Below are positions 41,479 through 52,410 of a DNA stretch of 64,000 nt, piece after piece; position 1 is the first letter of the stretch; the number at the start of each line of letters is the position of its first letter. Source of the stretch: Scenedesmus sp. ARA3 (taxonomy: Eukaryota > Chlorophyta > Chlorophyceae > Sphaeropleales > Scenedesmaceae); contig RWJK01000499.1 of NCBI GenBank assembly GCA_004335835.1, positions 1-64,000 on the forward strand, read 5' to 3'. The notes beneath the pieces are model-generated. The model saw only the letters and a program-made list of their open reading frames with translations. It was not told the origin of the DNA and did not search any database. The translations under genes were made by a program, and so were the position numbers.

Positions 41479-43844
41479 TTACTTGGCTGGTGGCAGGGGC
41501 AGGAACGGGCCGAGCACCACCTTGCCGCCAACATACCTGATGCTCTGGTACGCGGTGTTGTCGGGGATCAGGTCGCCAGTGGCATCAAACTTGATGTTGC
41601 CACTGACACCGGCTGCAGCAGCAGGCAGCAGCAGCAGCAGCAGCAGCTCGCGGAAGCGGTCCCTGGTGTAAAAAGGCTAGCCACATGCCACGCGCGCGGA
41701 TGGGCGGAACACTCGCATACTGCATTGCGAGCGGCTTGACAAGCAGCCGCATGCATTGCAGGGAGCGCAAGCAGCAAAACAGCTGGCAGCTGGGTGTAGC
41801 TCTATGGCAACAGCCTGCGCGCAAGCAGGCAACAAGCCACCAGCAGCAACTGCAGTGCGCTCCCAGCCCTGTCCATCTAAGCTGCATGCATCACGAGCTC
41901 TGCCGGATTGCCCCGCTAGGGTGCTCACCTTTGATGTTGGCTTTGATCGCTGACTGGAGGCTGATTGCTTTCGGAAGCTCAGATTTGCTATCCATCGCGT
42001 AGCCGATCATCAGTGCATTTAAAGCGTCAAACGCGTGCGCAGCATGCCCAGTGTACGAGTCGTTTGTGAAGGCCTTATACTTGGCCCTGAACGCCCCGGT
42101 GCCCTGGTTGTAGGCTGTGGCCTGAAGCTTGCTGAGCAGTGCAGGGCTGCCATCCAATCCAGCCACAAGGCTTGGGAGGTCTGGGTTGAGCTGAGCATCG
42201 CCTGCAAAGATGGCTGGCCTGAAAGTTGGGATTGCTGCACCAGCAGCCAAGAACTCCGCCACCCTGCAAGGCATTGTGATTGTGGCAGCAGTGAACAGGC
42301 AGCAGGGATTAGCGGAGAGATTAGCGGACGGTGGTGAGGATGGTGCTGCCAGTGTTACTTTCATGGCTAACAGTGTTACTTTGTTGGCTGACGGTGACGG
42401 CTGGCGGTGCCTTATGGCTGGCCGTGCCACATGGCTGGCGGTGCCTCAGGCGACTGACGGTGCCACATGACAGTCAGGAGCAATGCAGTCAGCATGCCAG
42501 CGGGGCAGGTCAACAAACAGTCCAGTGGCATGTGCAAAGCTGATTCGATGAACTTCTGCTTGTACACAATGGCAGCAGAAGCAGCAGCAGTAGCAGCTGT
42601 GGCAGCATTGCCAGCAGCAACAGCCGTGCTCACCAGGTGTTGTTGTTCGTGGCAATCACCACCCTGGTTGCAGTGGAGTTGGCAAGCTCTGTCGCAATGC
42701 TCTTTGCATTGGTGGGGGTCACCGTCCTGTTAAACCTGATCCTGCCAGTAAGTTTCTTGTAGGCCACCGCAAAGCCATCAGCCAGGCCTTGACCATACGT
42801 GTTGGCCTCGTAAACGAGCACCACAGGAATCGCCTTCTTGATGGTGGTGGTGTTGCCCCTCACAAGGACCGCAAGGATGCGGCTCTGGAACCTGTCTGGT
42901 GCAACCGTCTGCAGCAGCAGCAGCATTCACGAGTTCGGACAGATCACGCAGACATGCACAGCAGAGGTTTGTCAAGTGCGAGGCCAGGAATGCCTTCGCA
43001 CGCAGCAGTGCAGCGAAATCCGCAGTGCCTGCAAGAAGCAGGTGCTTGGTCTTGTGCATGCAGCTTTGTGCGCAGATCATGCCAGCACAGCAGCGGCAGC
43101 AGCAGCAGCAGCAGCAGCAGCAGTGGTCCAGCACACGGCACCCCAGCCTGACCAGCTGTCATCTACCCCGCTCACTATACCTCTGGCTACGCGAATACTG
43201 CACGGCCAGCTGCTTGTACAGTGGCTGCCATGCAAGCTGGTTGGCAAAGCAGCATGCACGGCCATGATCTTGTGTCCAGGCTGGATCCATGCATGCTGTG
43301 CTTGAGATGCGTCACCCGTGCAGGGGCTTTAGAGGCAGATGCCTAGGGTTAGCTGCAACTCTCTTCTTACCCTGAGGAAGTTGTCTCCTGCGATGGTGAG
43401 TTTGTCTGAGGTTGAAGAGGGGCTCATGAGCAGAATGGGGTTGAGTGCATCCTTTGCAGCCAAGCTGGCAGAGCTGCACACATCACCAATGACAGCCACG
43501 ACGCCTGCATTTTTGAGCTCAGCAGCAGCAGCAGCCGAGTTGTTTGCGTTGCACCCCGTGTCCTTGCAGGACAGCTCAAAGGACAGCTTCGGTAAGCGAA
43601 ACTTGTCTTCTGCGGCTATGGCATTGATGGCCATGATGATGCCGTTGCGTGCTGCGTTGCCCTTGACTGCGTTGTCGCCGCTGAACGGCAGGATGCAGCC
43701 AATCTTGACGGTTCCCTCAGCTCCTTGCCTTGTGAGCTTGAATTCAGCCCATGGCGGGATAACCGCTTCAGGATCAGCCTGGCTTGCAGAAAGCGCTGCC
43801 AGCGCTGCCAGCAGGCAGCAGACCAGAGCAGGGGAGCGAGGCAT
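41479..43844 (-). CDS. Secreted type I periplasmic-binding-protein-like (LivJ/ANF-receptor fold) protein
   Basis: Exons 43844-43371, 42908-42634, 42263-41929 and 41612-41479 give 405 residues in exact phase. MPRSPALVCCLLAALAALSA is a clear signal peptide. The mature part has the two-lobed binding-protein pattern: VKIGCILPFSGDNAVKGN, AARNGIIMAINAI, GVVAVIGDVCSSASLAAKD, LMSPSSTSDKLT, FLRTVAPDRFQ, PVVLVYEANTYGQGLADGF, VVIATNNNTWVAEFLAAGA and a C-terminal FDATGDL ... QSIRYVGG. This is the leucine/isoleucine/valine-binding family, also the ligand-binding domain of glutamate receptors. There is no transmembrane helix, so it is a stand-alone soluble domain outside the plasma membrane or in an endomembrane lumen. 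Ligand is unknown; amino acids are likely from the family. Four introns-worth of eukaryotic structure argue against contamination. An acquired bacterial gene is possible. Confidence 0.88.
41613..41650 (-). repeat. CTG microsatellite at the last PBP-gene acceptor
   Basis: On the coding strand, CTG units lead into CTGCAG immediately before the last exon (41612). Confidence 0.75.
43094..43124. repeat. CAG microsatellite in PBP-gene intron 1
   Basis: About ten CAG units inside intron 1. The same intron ends with CTGCTGCTGCTGCAG at 42909-42926. Confidence 0.8.
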
Positions 43845-44442
43845 CTCGCGTGGCTTGGCGTAGCGCGGCACAACCTGTTAACAAACATGTAATGGAGGTG
43901 TCAGTCGTGCTGCGGGCTGAGCATTCCGTGCTACGATCGAGTCATGCCAGGTACCCCTACTACCAGTGGGTGTGCAAGCAAAGAGAGGCGCACAGCCACG
44001 CGTCAAGGCTGACAATTAGTTGTAGGTCCTACGAAATTAGTTTCAAGAGCATGGAGTGCCGCAACATGTGCCTATGAGCGAGCTGCGGTGTTTGGCACAA
44101 TGCCATGGCTGTCCCCCGCTCCAGCGCACCTGGGCGCGTATGGTGGTACTATCCTGTTTACAAGATTGAAAAGACCTGACAGAAGGGTTGTAATGCGACG
44201 ATCGGCACTGATGGCGAGCGATTTCTAAAGTTCTTGATATCCGCTCGGATGTGCCGGGAACCCACCTACTGAAACCTTGGTTCAACCTACTAATTGCAGT
44301 CCACGCCCGTGCCAGATCAAGCCGAATTTGAGTAAATTTACTGGCCTCAATAACGTTCGTACCATGCATCACCCCTCAACCCCGAGCCACGGTGGCTCAG
44401 CCACCATTGCAGGGCAGCAGCTGCTGCAGTGACAACAACCAT

Positions 44443-44485
44443 ACAGTCATGCATGACTGTACATGTACAGTCAGCACATGTGCTG
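44443..44485. repeat. Three consecutive perfect palindromes
   Basis: ACAGTCATGCATGACTGT (44443-44460), the overlapping ACTGTACATGTACAGT (44456-44471) and CAGCACATGTGCTG (44472-44485) are each exact palindromes. A further imperfect hairpin, ctcccaggcagccttgggag, follows at about 44493-44512. Confidence 0.9.
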
Positions 44486-45188
44486 GAGGGATCTCCCAGG
44501 CAGCCTTGGGAGCCTCTCCCGCACGTTTGCCACAAACAATATGCAGCCATAGATCGGCTGGAGCAGCAGCTTACGACTGTAGCTGACTGTCCGCACAGCA
44601 AAATGCCGCTCTTGGAGGCGCCGACCAGTTCAATGGTACTGCCACAGCAGCAACTACTTGGTGGTACAACTCACTGGCAGTGGCACTGCAGCTTGCAGCT
44701 CTCAGGACATCCTATGGTGACCGCTGCGTCAGCTCGTAATGGCTGCTCCGTCCAGCATCTGTGCAATGCGTGCATCAGTTGTGCATGCCATATGCTTGTT
44801 TCGGGGGGACAGCACCGCACCGCACAGCACCGCACTAGTACTGTTCAACGTAGCTGTAGCTTGCTGGTTTGAGCAGCAGCAACAGCAGCAGCGGCAGCGG
44901 CAGCAGCGCTGTCGCAGGTACTGCCCAGGCTACGCACACAACCAAAGGCTTGAGTAAAGGTGGTTGGAAGAATGCTGTTAACATAGAGTGCTGTGGCGAG
45001 AGTGTTCATCGTCCATCAAGTTCTTCAGCAGATTTTTATTTGCAAGCTAAGGCGCTGCAAATGCACAGTTGCATCAGTCCCTTGACAATATCAACAGTGA
45101 CCCGCCAACATAGGCGGGTGCGCATGAGTGTGCAGCGCAGCACCTTGTCGCTACCATGGGCAGCTGATGCAAATTGACGAATTCTAGA

Positions 45189-45319
45189 CAAAGCCAGGAT
45201 CCCGAAGGACGCTGGTCATGCACAGCCAAGCACCTTCAAGCAATGCTGAGCCAGGAGACCCCGCCAAAGTCTCCTGGCACTCCGAGTGGGTTGTGCATGT
45301 AGGCACGGCTGCCCGGCAG
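45189..45319 (+). repeat. Dispersed repeat family, second full copy
   Basis: This copy is in direct orientation relative to 30161-30294 and shares aagccaggatccc, gtctcctggcactccgagtg and ggcacggctgcccggc. Confidence 0.85.
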
Positions 45320-45419
45320 CATGCCAGTGGCATCAAGTGATGCCAGACAGCAGTCCATGGAGCCATGCAGCAGCCATCAACGGCCTATGGTGAACAAGCT
45401 GGACTGCTGTGCCTTAATG

Positions 45420-45510
45420 ATCAGCGCACTCGGAGCGCCAGGAGCCTTTGTGTGTGACCTTTTGGGCAGGGAAGCTTCTGGCCCAGCATTGCTTGCAGGT
45501 GCGCAGTAAT
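45420..45510 (-). repeat. Dispersed repeat family, inverted partial copy
   Basis: Carries ctcggagcgccaggagcc, agcttctggcccagcattg and cttgcaggtgcgcag, matching the reverse complement of the 30161 element. It lies about 100 bp from the full copy at 45189 and so forms an imperfect inverted pair. Confidence 0.75.
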
Positions 45511-46390
45511 ATGACAGTTGTAGCCATGGTAGATGCACAAGCAGTTGTGCATTTACCATGCGTAAAACTGCCTTTGCACAAGCATGATCACACTGTGATG
45601 GCAATCCTGGTAGCTCAGCAGCAACTGCCCAGAGCTGACATCAGCCTTGGCCAAGCCAACCGTAAGCTGCAGAAACAAAACAAATACTAGATCGTAAGCT
45701 GGAAGGCTACCCAGAGGATCCTCAACTTCCTCCTGCTTGCTGGCATCCTGCCTGCTGGCAAGAACAAAAGGACGGGTTGCACTGTAAGGGTGTAAGCCTA
45801 AGAATTCTTCATCATCAGACCTGAGCGGCTTCAGCTGTGCAGCACTGCAGGATGTGCAGGGGGCAATGCATCGCGCCGCCACGCAGCGCCGCGCTGTTTG
45901 CGTAGCGCGCCGCCACGCCGCAACGTGCCGCGCCGCAGGGCCGAGGTCCAGGTCGCTATCGCTAGGGCGCCCACTGCCCCTCCCCCCCTCTCCCTCTACT
46001 CTGGAATAGGGATATTCATGTTACCATTTAAGCCATAGCAACGTCGCCATCGGCCCCGCGCCCCACAGGAGCGGCTGAAAGAACAGGCGAAGGGGGAAGG
46101 GGAGGGAGCACTATTTCATTATCCCGCTTGCAGGCATTCCTGTGATTCCAGGCAAGAACAAGGTAGTCAGCAATCAGCCGAGCAGCCAACCTGCAAACAC
46201 CAGATCCTAAGAATTATTGTTACAGTTGGTGGCAAGCAAAGGCATATGCGAAGTGCAATGCACTGGTGTGTTGTAGCGGCTGCGCCGTAATGGGACACTT
46301 GAAGAAGCAGCCACCTGCATGCAGTGTGACATGCAGCTCTGCTGCAGCTTTCAGTCGCAAATGAGGTTCAACCACCGGTATAGGGTGTTG

Positions 46391-46493
46391 TGACGTGTTC
46401 TGCTGGTGAGGCATTGCCTCCCGCTCCCGGCAGTTGGGCTTGCCCAATTGTGCTGTGGTAGCGAGCCAGTAGGATTCCGTCCCCCCTGGTAAC
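46391..46493 (-). repeat. 103-bp dispersed repeat, identical partner of 13451-13553
   Basis: Exact reverse complement of 13451-13553 over all 103 bases. The flanks (tagggtgttg and ataaaaaggggg) differ from those of the other copy. Confidence 0.93.
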
Positions 46494-46835
46494 ATAAAAA
46501 GGGGGTCCAACACCAGGCACACCTCGTGCTTGCTGCTCAGGCTGTAGGCAGCAAAACAACAACCGATTTCAAGGCTTGTTGAACAGCTGTGGCTGCCGCC
46601 TGATATGCACTGAGTGCGCACTCAGCATGCATGCGCAAACCAGAGCAAGGGACGCTTTACTAAAGTTGTGTGATGTCAGCGGTGCAGCGCATCTTGCTTG
46701 CGTCAGGCGATGCCGGGGCCGTGGCACAACCAAATGAGCACGCGTGTTCGACCGGAAACATATGTTTCTGTTGCTCATGAGCTGTTGATCAACAGCCGCT
46801 GTCACCCGCGGCGGCAGCACCCTGCCGCCACTGCC

Positions 46836-46929
46836 CCCCACGTAGGATGACTGCCAGTGGCAGCTGATGTCCCAGCAGATGATCATCTGCTTGGATATCA
46901 GCTGCCACTGGCAGTCATCCTACGTGGGG
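46836..46929. ncRNA. 94-bp near-perfect foldback, candidate small-RNA precursor or MITE
   Basis: Two 47-bp arms meet without a loop at agatga|tcatct. They begin CCCCACGTAGGATGACTG and end with its exact complement, differing at only two positions. A transcript would fold into an almost uninterrupted 47-bp duplex, as in long algal miRNA or siRNA hairpins. A recently inserted foldback element would look the same. No expression evidence is available from sequence. Confidence 0.45.
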
Positions 46930-47097
46930 AGCGATGTCATGACTGGCCAAATCTAGTGGAAGACTGGCCAACTCCAGTGGCAACAGCTATCCACTGCACA
47001 CTGTTGATCCAATGCATCCAATGCATCCCCGGGATGCCATCCCGGATGGCACCCAATGCAGTGTACAGTGTGCAACAACAGGTGATGTAGTAGTTGC

Positions 47098-47150
47098 CCA
47101 ATGAGCCTGTCATTGGCTCGAAAACGGGCTGTGTTTCCGTCGTGTGACCG
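47098..47150 (+). repeat. Dispersed repeat with internal palindrome (partner 54130-54188 inverted)
   Basis: atgagcctgtcattggctc followed by aaaacgggctgtgtt occurs here and, as reverse complement, at about 54130-54188. The core alone (caatgagcctgtcattggct) is also at 12486-12505, and a diverged form at 55815-55838. The core folds as GAGCC...GGCTC. Confidence 0.8.
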
Positions 47151-47189
47151 TGTACCACACACATTGTGACTGCTGAGCCTGCATGAACA

Positions 47190-47290
47190 ACCCACTCGGA
47201 GCATCAGGATACTTTGGGCGGGAGTCACTCCTGGTCCAGCATTGCTTGTAATTGCTGCATTGCTTGACGGTGCGCAGTCATGCATCTACA
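47190..47290 (-). repeat. Dispersed repeat family, another inverted partial copy
   Basis: Contains cccactcggagcatcagga, tcctggtccagcattgcttg and ggtgcgcagtcatgc, matching the reverse complement of the element at 30161. Confidence 0.75.
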
Positions 47291-48453
47291 GCCGTGTAAA
47301 GTTATCCTTACATATGATACCTGCAGCATTTGGAAGAACACTGTAGCATTCAAGCACGTGGGCCGCCATGTGCCACCAGCACCGGTGCTGGTACCAGCAG
47401 TGCTGCCAGTGGGATCAACCGCACAGCAACTCAGCAGCGCTACGTCTGCGCACATCCAGAGCACGACCTCATTTATCAGCGTGACTGTGGCCAGTGGCTG
47501 ACTTGGTATCATTGCCAGGCCGTGTACTTCCACACATCATTCCAAATAGACTGCTTGCTCATGATCATTTGGCACCACTGCTGCTGATCGAGGCGGAGAC
47601 AGCGGCAAAGTCCGTTCGATGGACGTAGCAAACACATGGTAATCATCTGCCATGGCCGTTTGAGGCCGCAACCAGTTTGCCCGCTTTCTGCTGGCAGAAT
47701 ATGCAGGTGACGCGAAAGGATGACAGCAGCAGGTTACAGCCTTGGCTCTTAGAGCAACCTACTCCAGTCCAAATCAGCACAAAACAAAACGTACACATAA
47801 TTAGAGATTGTCAAATCGTCCGTCGACCTTGGCGCGTCGCGGCAAGCACCCACGCGTGGTGACTCTACAGTATGATGGCCATAGACCTGGCGGCTCAGCC
47901 AGAACGCCCAACTATGTTTATTTGTTAACAGGAAGGAGTTTGAAGGAGAAAGCACGCCCTGATCAATGTTGACTGACAAGTTTATTCAATGCATACCCCA
48001 GTACCCCGGTAGCTTTGATGTGGGGTCCTTCCGTGGTATGGAGACTGCTTTCTATGCAGATGGTTCAGCTTTTATTTCTGAATAGCTGTTACGATTGCCC
48101 AAACTATTCTTGGCATGACCCATCGCAACGTCCTTACTGCAACCCGTCAAGGTCCCAGAGGCACAACATCCCGAGTAACCACGTTAAATATCCTTTTGTT
48201 TGCGACACTGAATTCCACAGGCACTCGAAGTCACTGACTTCAGCACAGTCGGTCTGCCTGCAAGGCCTTCGCGGCCTCTCAGCTGATACTTACCTGGATT
48301 ACGTATTAAATAATATAGTGTCTAAAAACAAGGCAGTTGCAGCTTGTCTAAGGACCACTGTAGCGTGGCTGTCATGCGGTTGCGCTGGATGGAGGGCCAG
48401 TGAACGCGCTGGATGCCTCTTCAAGAATCTTGGCAGCAGCGTTGGATACAGCT

Positions 48454-51378
48454 ATGAGCGCAGTAATGTGCGCTGGAGACCAGGTAGGACGGGTTGCCGT
48501 AGCCGAGCTGGTGTGAGTGCCCTGCCAGCTTGCTGACTCTTGCACCTTGCTCTGCAGGATCATGCATTTCCTTCTTTCTGCCGGCAGTTGTCTGTGACTG
48601 TAGGCCAGCAGCAGCGCCAGGTGGGCGTTTTCAGAAAGCTGGCACTCAGCCTGATATGCTAGCAGCCTGATCCCTGCATAGTATTTTTTAGATATTATTT
48701 TTTGACGTTCTGGCGTGGTCCTTGCAGGAGCGTGATGTGTCAACACCAGGCCAGCCTGATCTCTGGAGCGCGTTCGCAGCGGCCAATGGCATGCCTCAAC
48801 AGCGACAAAGGTCGAAAAGCGAGCAGGTGGGAGGTCGCGCCGGCCGATCGGGCGCGTGCAGCCCCGGTGGTGACTGTAGTGTGGTACTGCACTGACTGGG
48901 CAGGTGCATTGAATTCCCTCAGCACTGTTGACAGTAAGCACTGTCGCTGTCTCTGCCTGCTAGCATTCAATATTTGAACCAGCCGCAGCAGCAGCCGTCT
49001 CGCAAATGCTGACCTCGCTCTGCACACCTGGCACTGCTGTTGCAGGTGGGCGATGGCCTGGACCCATGGGACGCAGCACAGCTGCTGCAAGGCAGCTGCG
49101 GGCAGTGCAGCCAGTGCTGCAGCGGCAGCAGCGCATGCTCACATCAGCAGCAGCAGCAGCAGCAGCAGCAGCTCGAGCGGCCTATAGCACGCAGCAGCTG
49201 GCCCAGCTTGCTGCGGCTCAGCAGCTGCTTTGTCAGAGTCAGCAGCCTCCTGGAAGACCAGCAGCAGCAGGGCTGCTGCTCTGCCAACAGCAGCATGGGC
49301 AGCAGCCAAACAGGCAGCCTCAACATTGCACCCTGCGGCAGCCCTGCCAGCCAAAGCAGCAGCGCAACGCCGTGCCGCGGCGGCTTCTGCAACCGCTCTA
49401 GTGGCAGCAGCAGCAGCTGCTTCTGCGCCGGCACGCCCTGCAGCATGTGTACCGCCAGCAGCACCCGCAGCGGATGCAGCAGCATGAGCACCTCGTGCGC
49501 GCTGTCGCTCAGCCTCAGCAGCGGCTGCAGCGGCAGCATGAGCACCTCGCTGTCAGCCGCCAGCGGCAGCTGCTGGAGCAGCAGCAGCAGCAGCAGCGCG
49601 CACCAGATCTCCAGCCGGCCTGCGCCAGGCGGCGGCATTGGCGAAGGAATCACATGGATCATGACAGAGTACGCGCGGCGCGAGGTGCTTGCTGAGTATG
49701 AGTTTGGTCAAACCCTAGGCTGCGGCACGTTTGGCGTGACGCGGCTGGTGACGCACCGGCGCACCGCACGGCCCTGGGCGTGCAAGACGATCTGCAAAGC
49801 CAGCATCGCAGCGAGCCCTGCAGCAGTGAGCGACGTGCAGCATGAGGTAGCCATCCTGCAGCACTTGGCAGGGCATGCAGGCATTGTGCAGCTGCAGGGT
49901 GTGTATGAGGATGAGCGCAACATTCACTTGGTGATGGAGCTGTGCACTGGAGGGGACCTGCTGGACTACATCAGCCGCTTCCAGCGACTCAGCGAAGCAG
50001 AGGCAGCAGACATTGGGCGCGTGATGCTGACCACACTGCAGCACTGCCACAGGTGAGTGATATGTTATGTGTGTTATTGGTGTGACAAGGTGGGGTATAT
50101 GGTGTGGTTTGATGTGTCACGTGCAGAGGAAGGCGGTGTGGTGCCCTGACAGCGGTCTGCTGACAGTAGCAGCAGCATCCAACTGCAGCAATGTGCTTTG
50201 CCAAGGACGGCGTATATAGCACATTGCAGGGGCAGATGCGCCGGCTTCTTGCAGGCATGCAGCAGTATGGGGCGTACGCTGCGCACACCAGCCACGCCTA
50301 CCCCGCTCGCACACACCACTGTCACACGATCTGAAATCCCCCTTGCGTGTGTTGTTATAACTGCTGTGCTGCCTTGCTTGCAGGAACGGCGTGGTGCACA
50401 GGGACATAAAGCCAGAGAACTTTCTGCTGGGCGCCCCCACGCTGCTCATGGCGCCAGCAGGCAGCGCAGCAGCAGTGCTCAAGATCTCCGATTTCGGAGT
50501 CTCAGCATTCCACACACCTGGCGAGGTTTGTTGTATCTGAGGCAAACGGAAGGGTGGTGCCGTTGCTGCATGTTGTCAACAACGAGGCCAGCAGGAATGC
50601 TTGGTATTGTAATCTGGTATTGTACTTTGCTAGTTCGCATCGCCAGCTGTTGTGTGCATTGCCTGCCGGCCTCTCTCTCTCTCTCTCGGCTCCCACAGCT
50701 CATCTTTGCCTGGTCAGCGCAAGCATTTATCCTTTATGCACACTCATGCTGCAAGCGCGCACTGACCCGCCCTCTCCTTCTCTCCTGCCCATTCGCACAT
50801 TTTCACTTCCCCTCCCGCAGCACTTTGCCGAGATTGTCGGCACGCCATTCTACATGGCCCCGGAGGTCCTGGAGCGCTGCTACGGCCCCGCAGCAGACGT
50901 GTGGTCGGTTGGTGTGGTGATCTACCTGATGATCGCAGGCTGCCTGCCTTTCAACGGCAACACAGACCGCCAAATCATCAAGGCAGTGATGGACTCTGAG
51001 CCAGACTTTCAGGCACAGGTGTGGCAGGGGGTCAGCCAGCAGGCACAGGACTTTGTGCGGCTGATGCTGATGAAGGACCCGAGCAAGAGGGCCAGCATTG
51101 ATCAGCTGCTTGCGCATCCGTGGATGGCAGGGCGCACCGGCAGCGGCAGCAGCAGCAGCAGCAGCACAGCCGCTGGTGCAGCGGCAGCTGCAGCTGAGGC
51201 TGCTGGCACTGCTGCACCAGGCAGCAGCAGCAGCAGGTGTGCGAAGCAGCAATGCAGCAGCCTACAAAAGCAGGTTCAGGGGTCGGGGCAGTCCCGTGCA
51301 GCAGGAGCGGCAGGAGTGACAGAAGCAGCCACCCCGCGCTTAGCAGTCGCTACCGGCAGCAAGCTAGGCAAGCGGTGA
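48454..51378 (+). CDS. CDPK/CaMK-like serine/threonine protein kinase without EF-hands
   Basis: Exons from 48454 (or further upstream) to 48483, then 48558-48620, 48728-48826, 49046-50052, 50384-50525 and 50821-51378; phases close to 632 residues. The kinase domain shows the Gly loop GCGTFGVTRLV, ATP Lys in WACKTICK, HRDIKPENFLLG, KISDFGVSAF, GTPFYMAPEVLERCYGPAAD and an HPWM end, all typical of plant CDPK and CaMK kinases. No EF-hands follow, only an Ala/Ser-rich tail, so regulation must differ from CDPKs. The N-terminus is a ~200-residue Ser/Gln/Cys low-complexity region encoded by AGC repeats. The reading frame before the Met at 48454 stays open back to 48364, behind a possible AG, so more 5' exons may exist. 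Alternative starts are ATG 49295 and ATG 49661. Confidence 0.87.
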
Positions 51379-52312
51379 TGGCATAGCAACTGAAATAGCA
51401 GGCTAGGGTAGCTACTAGCTTCTAGCTGTTGATTTTTCTCGCAGGTTGCTGGGGGTTAATGGTGTTATAGTGATTTGTGTACATTGGGTGTGTTTGTGCG
51501 TTTCTTTCCAGTGTGGAAGCTCTGCCTGCCTTCTAGCAGCAGCATGCACCGCAGGTGTGCTGCCAATCCTTGCAAGCACACAACTGCATGGTGGCTGCTG
51601 CTGCTGGCTGCTGCCGGGGCAGTGCAGCGTGTGCCAGACAGGCGGTTGGCATGGCACTGTCGATTATGCTTATTATGGGAAACTCAGTCATGTTACCTCT
51701 GTTGTGTTTAATGCAGCGGCGCTAAATGGGGTGGGGGAGGTTGAAAGGCTGCTAGGCGGCAGCGTGCAGCAGGTTGCAGACTGCTGCAGCACTGCGTGTG
51801 CTGTCGCAGCACGTGACCTGCTTGCTGCTTTGCTGTATGGCAGCTATGCACCTGCACGTGCATGCAGCCTAGGTACACGCTTGTTGTGTTCCCGCAGTTG
51901 CCCTCTCATTCAATCATTTACCGGTGCAGCGTGTGTGTCCAAACCTTGTGTATCCGTGTGATGCAACTGTGAATGTGGGGTGCTGCTGCTCACACGCGTC
52001 CCTACCCCGCACTCCCAACTTGCCTTACAGCAGCAGCAGTCTCAGGACATGCATGGGCTGCAAAGCGGTTGCAGCGGAGGCAGCGTGTGGGCAGCAGTGT
52101 TGCAGGTTGTGCTCTCGCAAGCCGGGTGGTGCGTGTCTTGTTTGTTTGGGCTGTGGCTGCAACGTGATGGTTACCTGTGTACCGCACTCTCCACGCACAC
52201 AGCGCCTGTTATATAGCAAAAGGACACAGATTGGCGGTCCTGGTGCTAGGTTGCCTCTTTGATAGTCTTTGCTGCTACACCAGACAACCGGTGTTCGGTG
52301 TGTGGTGTCTGT

Positions 52313-52410
52313 TGATGCTGCTTGGATGTAGTGTGCGCCTGTCGTGATGCTGCTTGGATGTAGTGTGCACCTGTCGTGATGCTGCTTGGATGTAGTGTGC
52401 ACCTGTCGTG
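52313..52410 (+). repeat. Three tandem copies of a 32-bp unit
   Basis: The unit gatgctgcttggatgtagtg followed by tgcRcctgtcgt is repeated three times with one variable base. Confidence 0.9.

Larger units (their letters stand above)
43845..48360. other. 4.5-kb repeat-rich spacer without a supported gene
   Basis: The region holds a palindrome cluster (44443-44485), two oppositely oriented copies of the dispersed repeat (45189-45319 and 45420-45510), a CpG-rich patch (45865-45950), the 103-bp repeat (46391-46493), a 94-bp foldback (46836-46929) and further repeat copies (47098-47290). A minus frame at 45553-45882 includes the coding-looking PLRSDDEEFLGLHPYSATR but no family is recognised; it may be an element remnant. 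The 47600-48350 part is AT-richer and unassigned. Confidence 0.55.
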
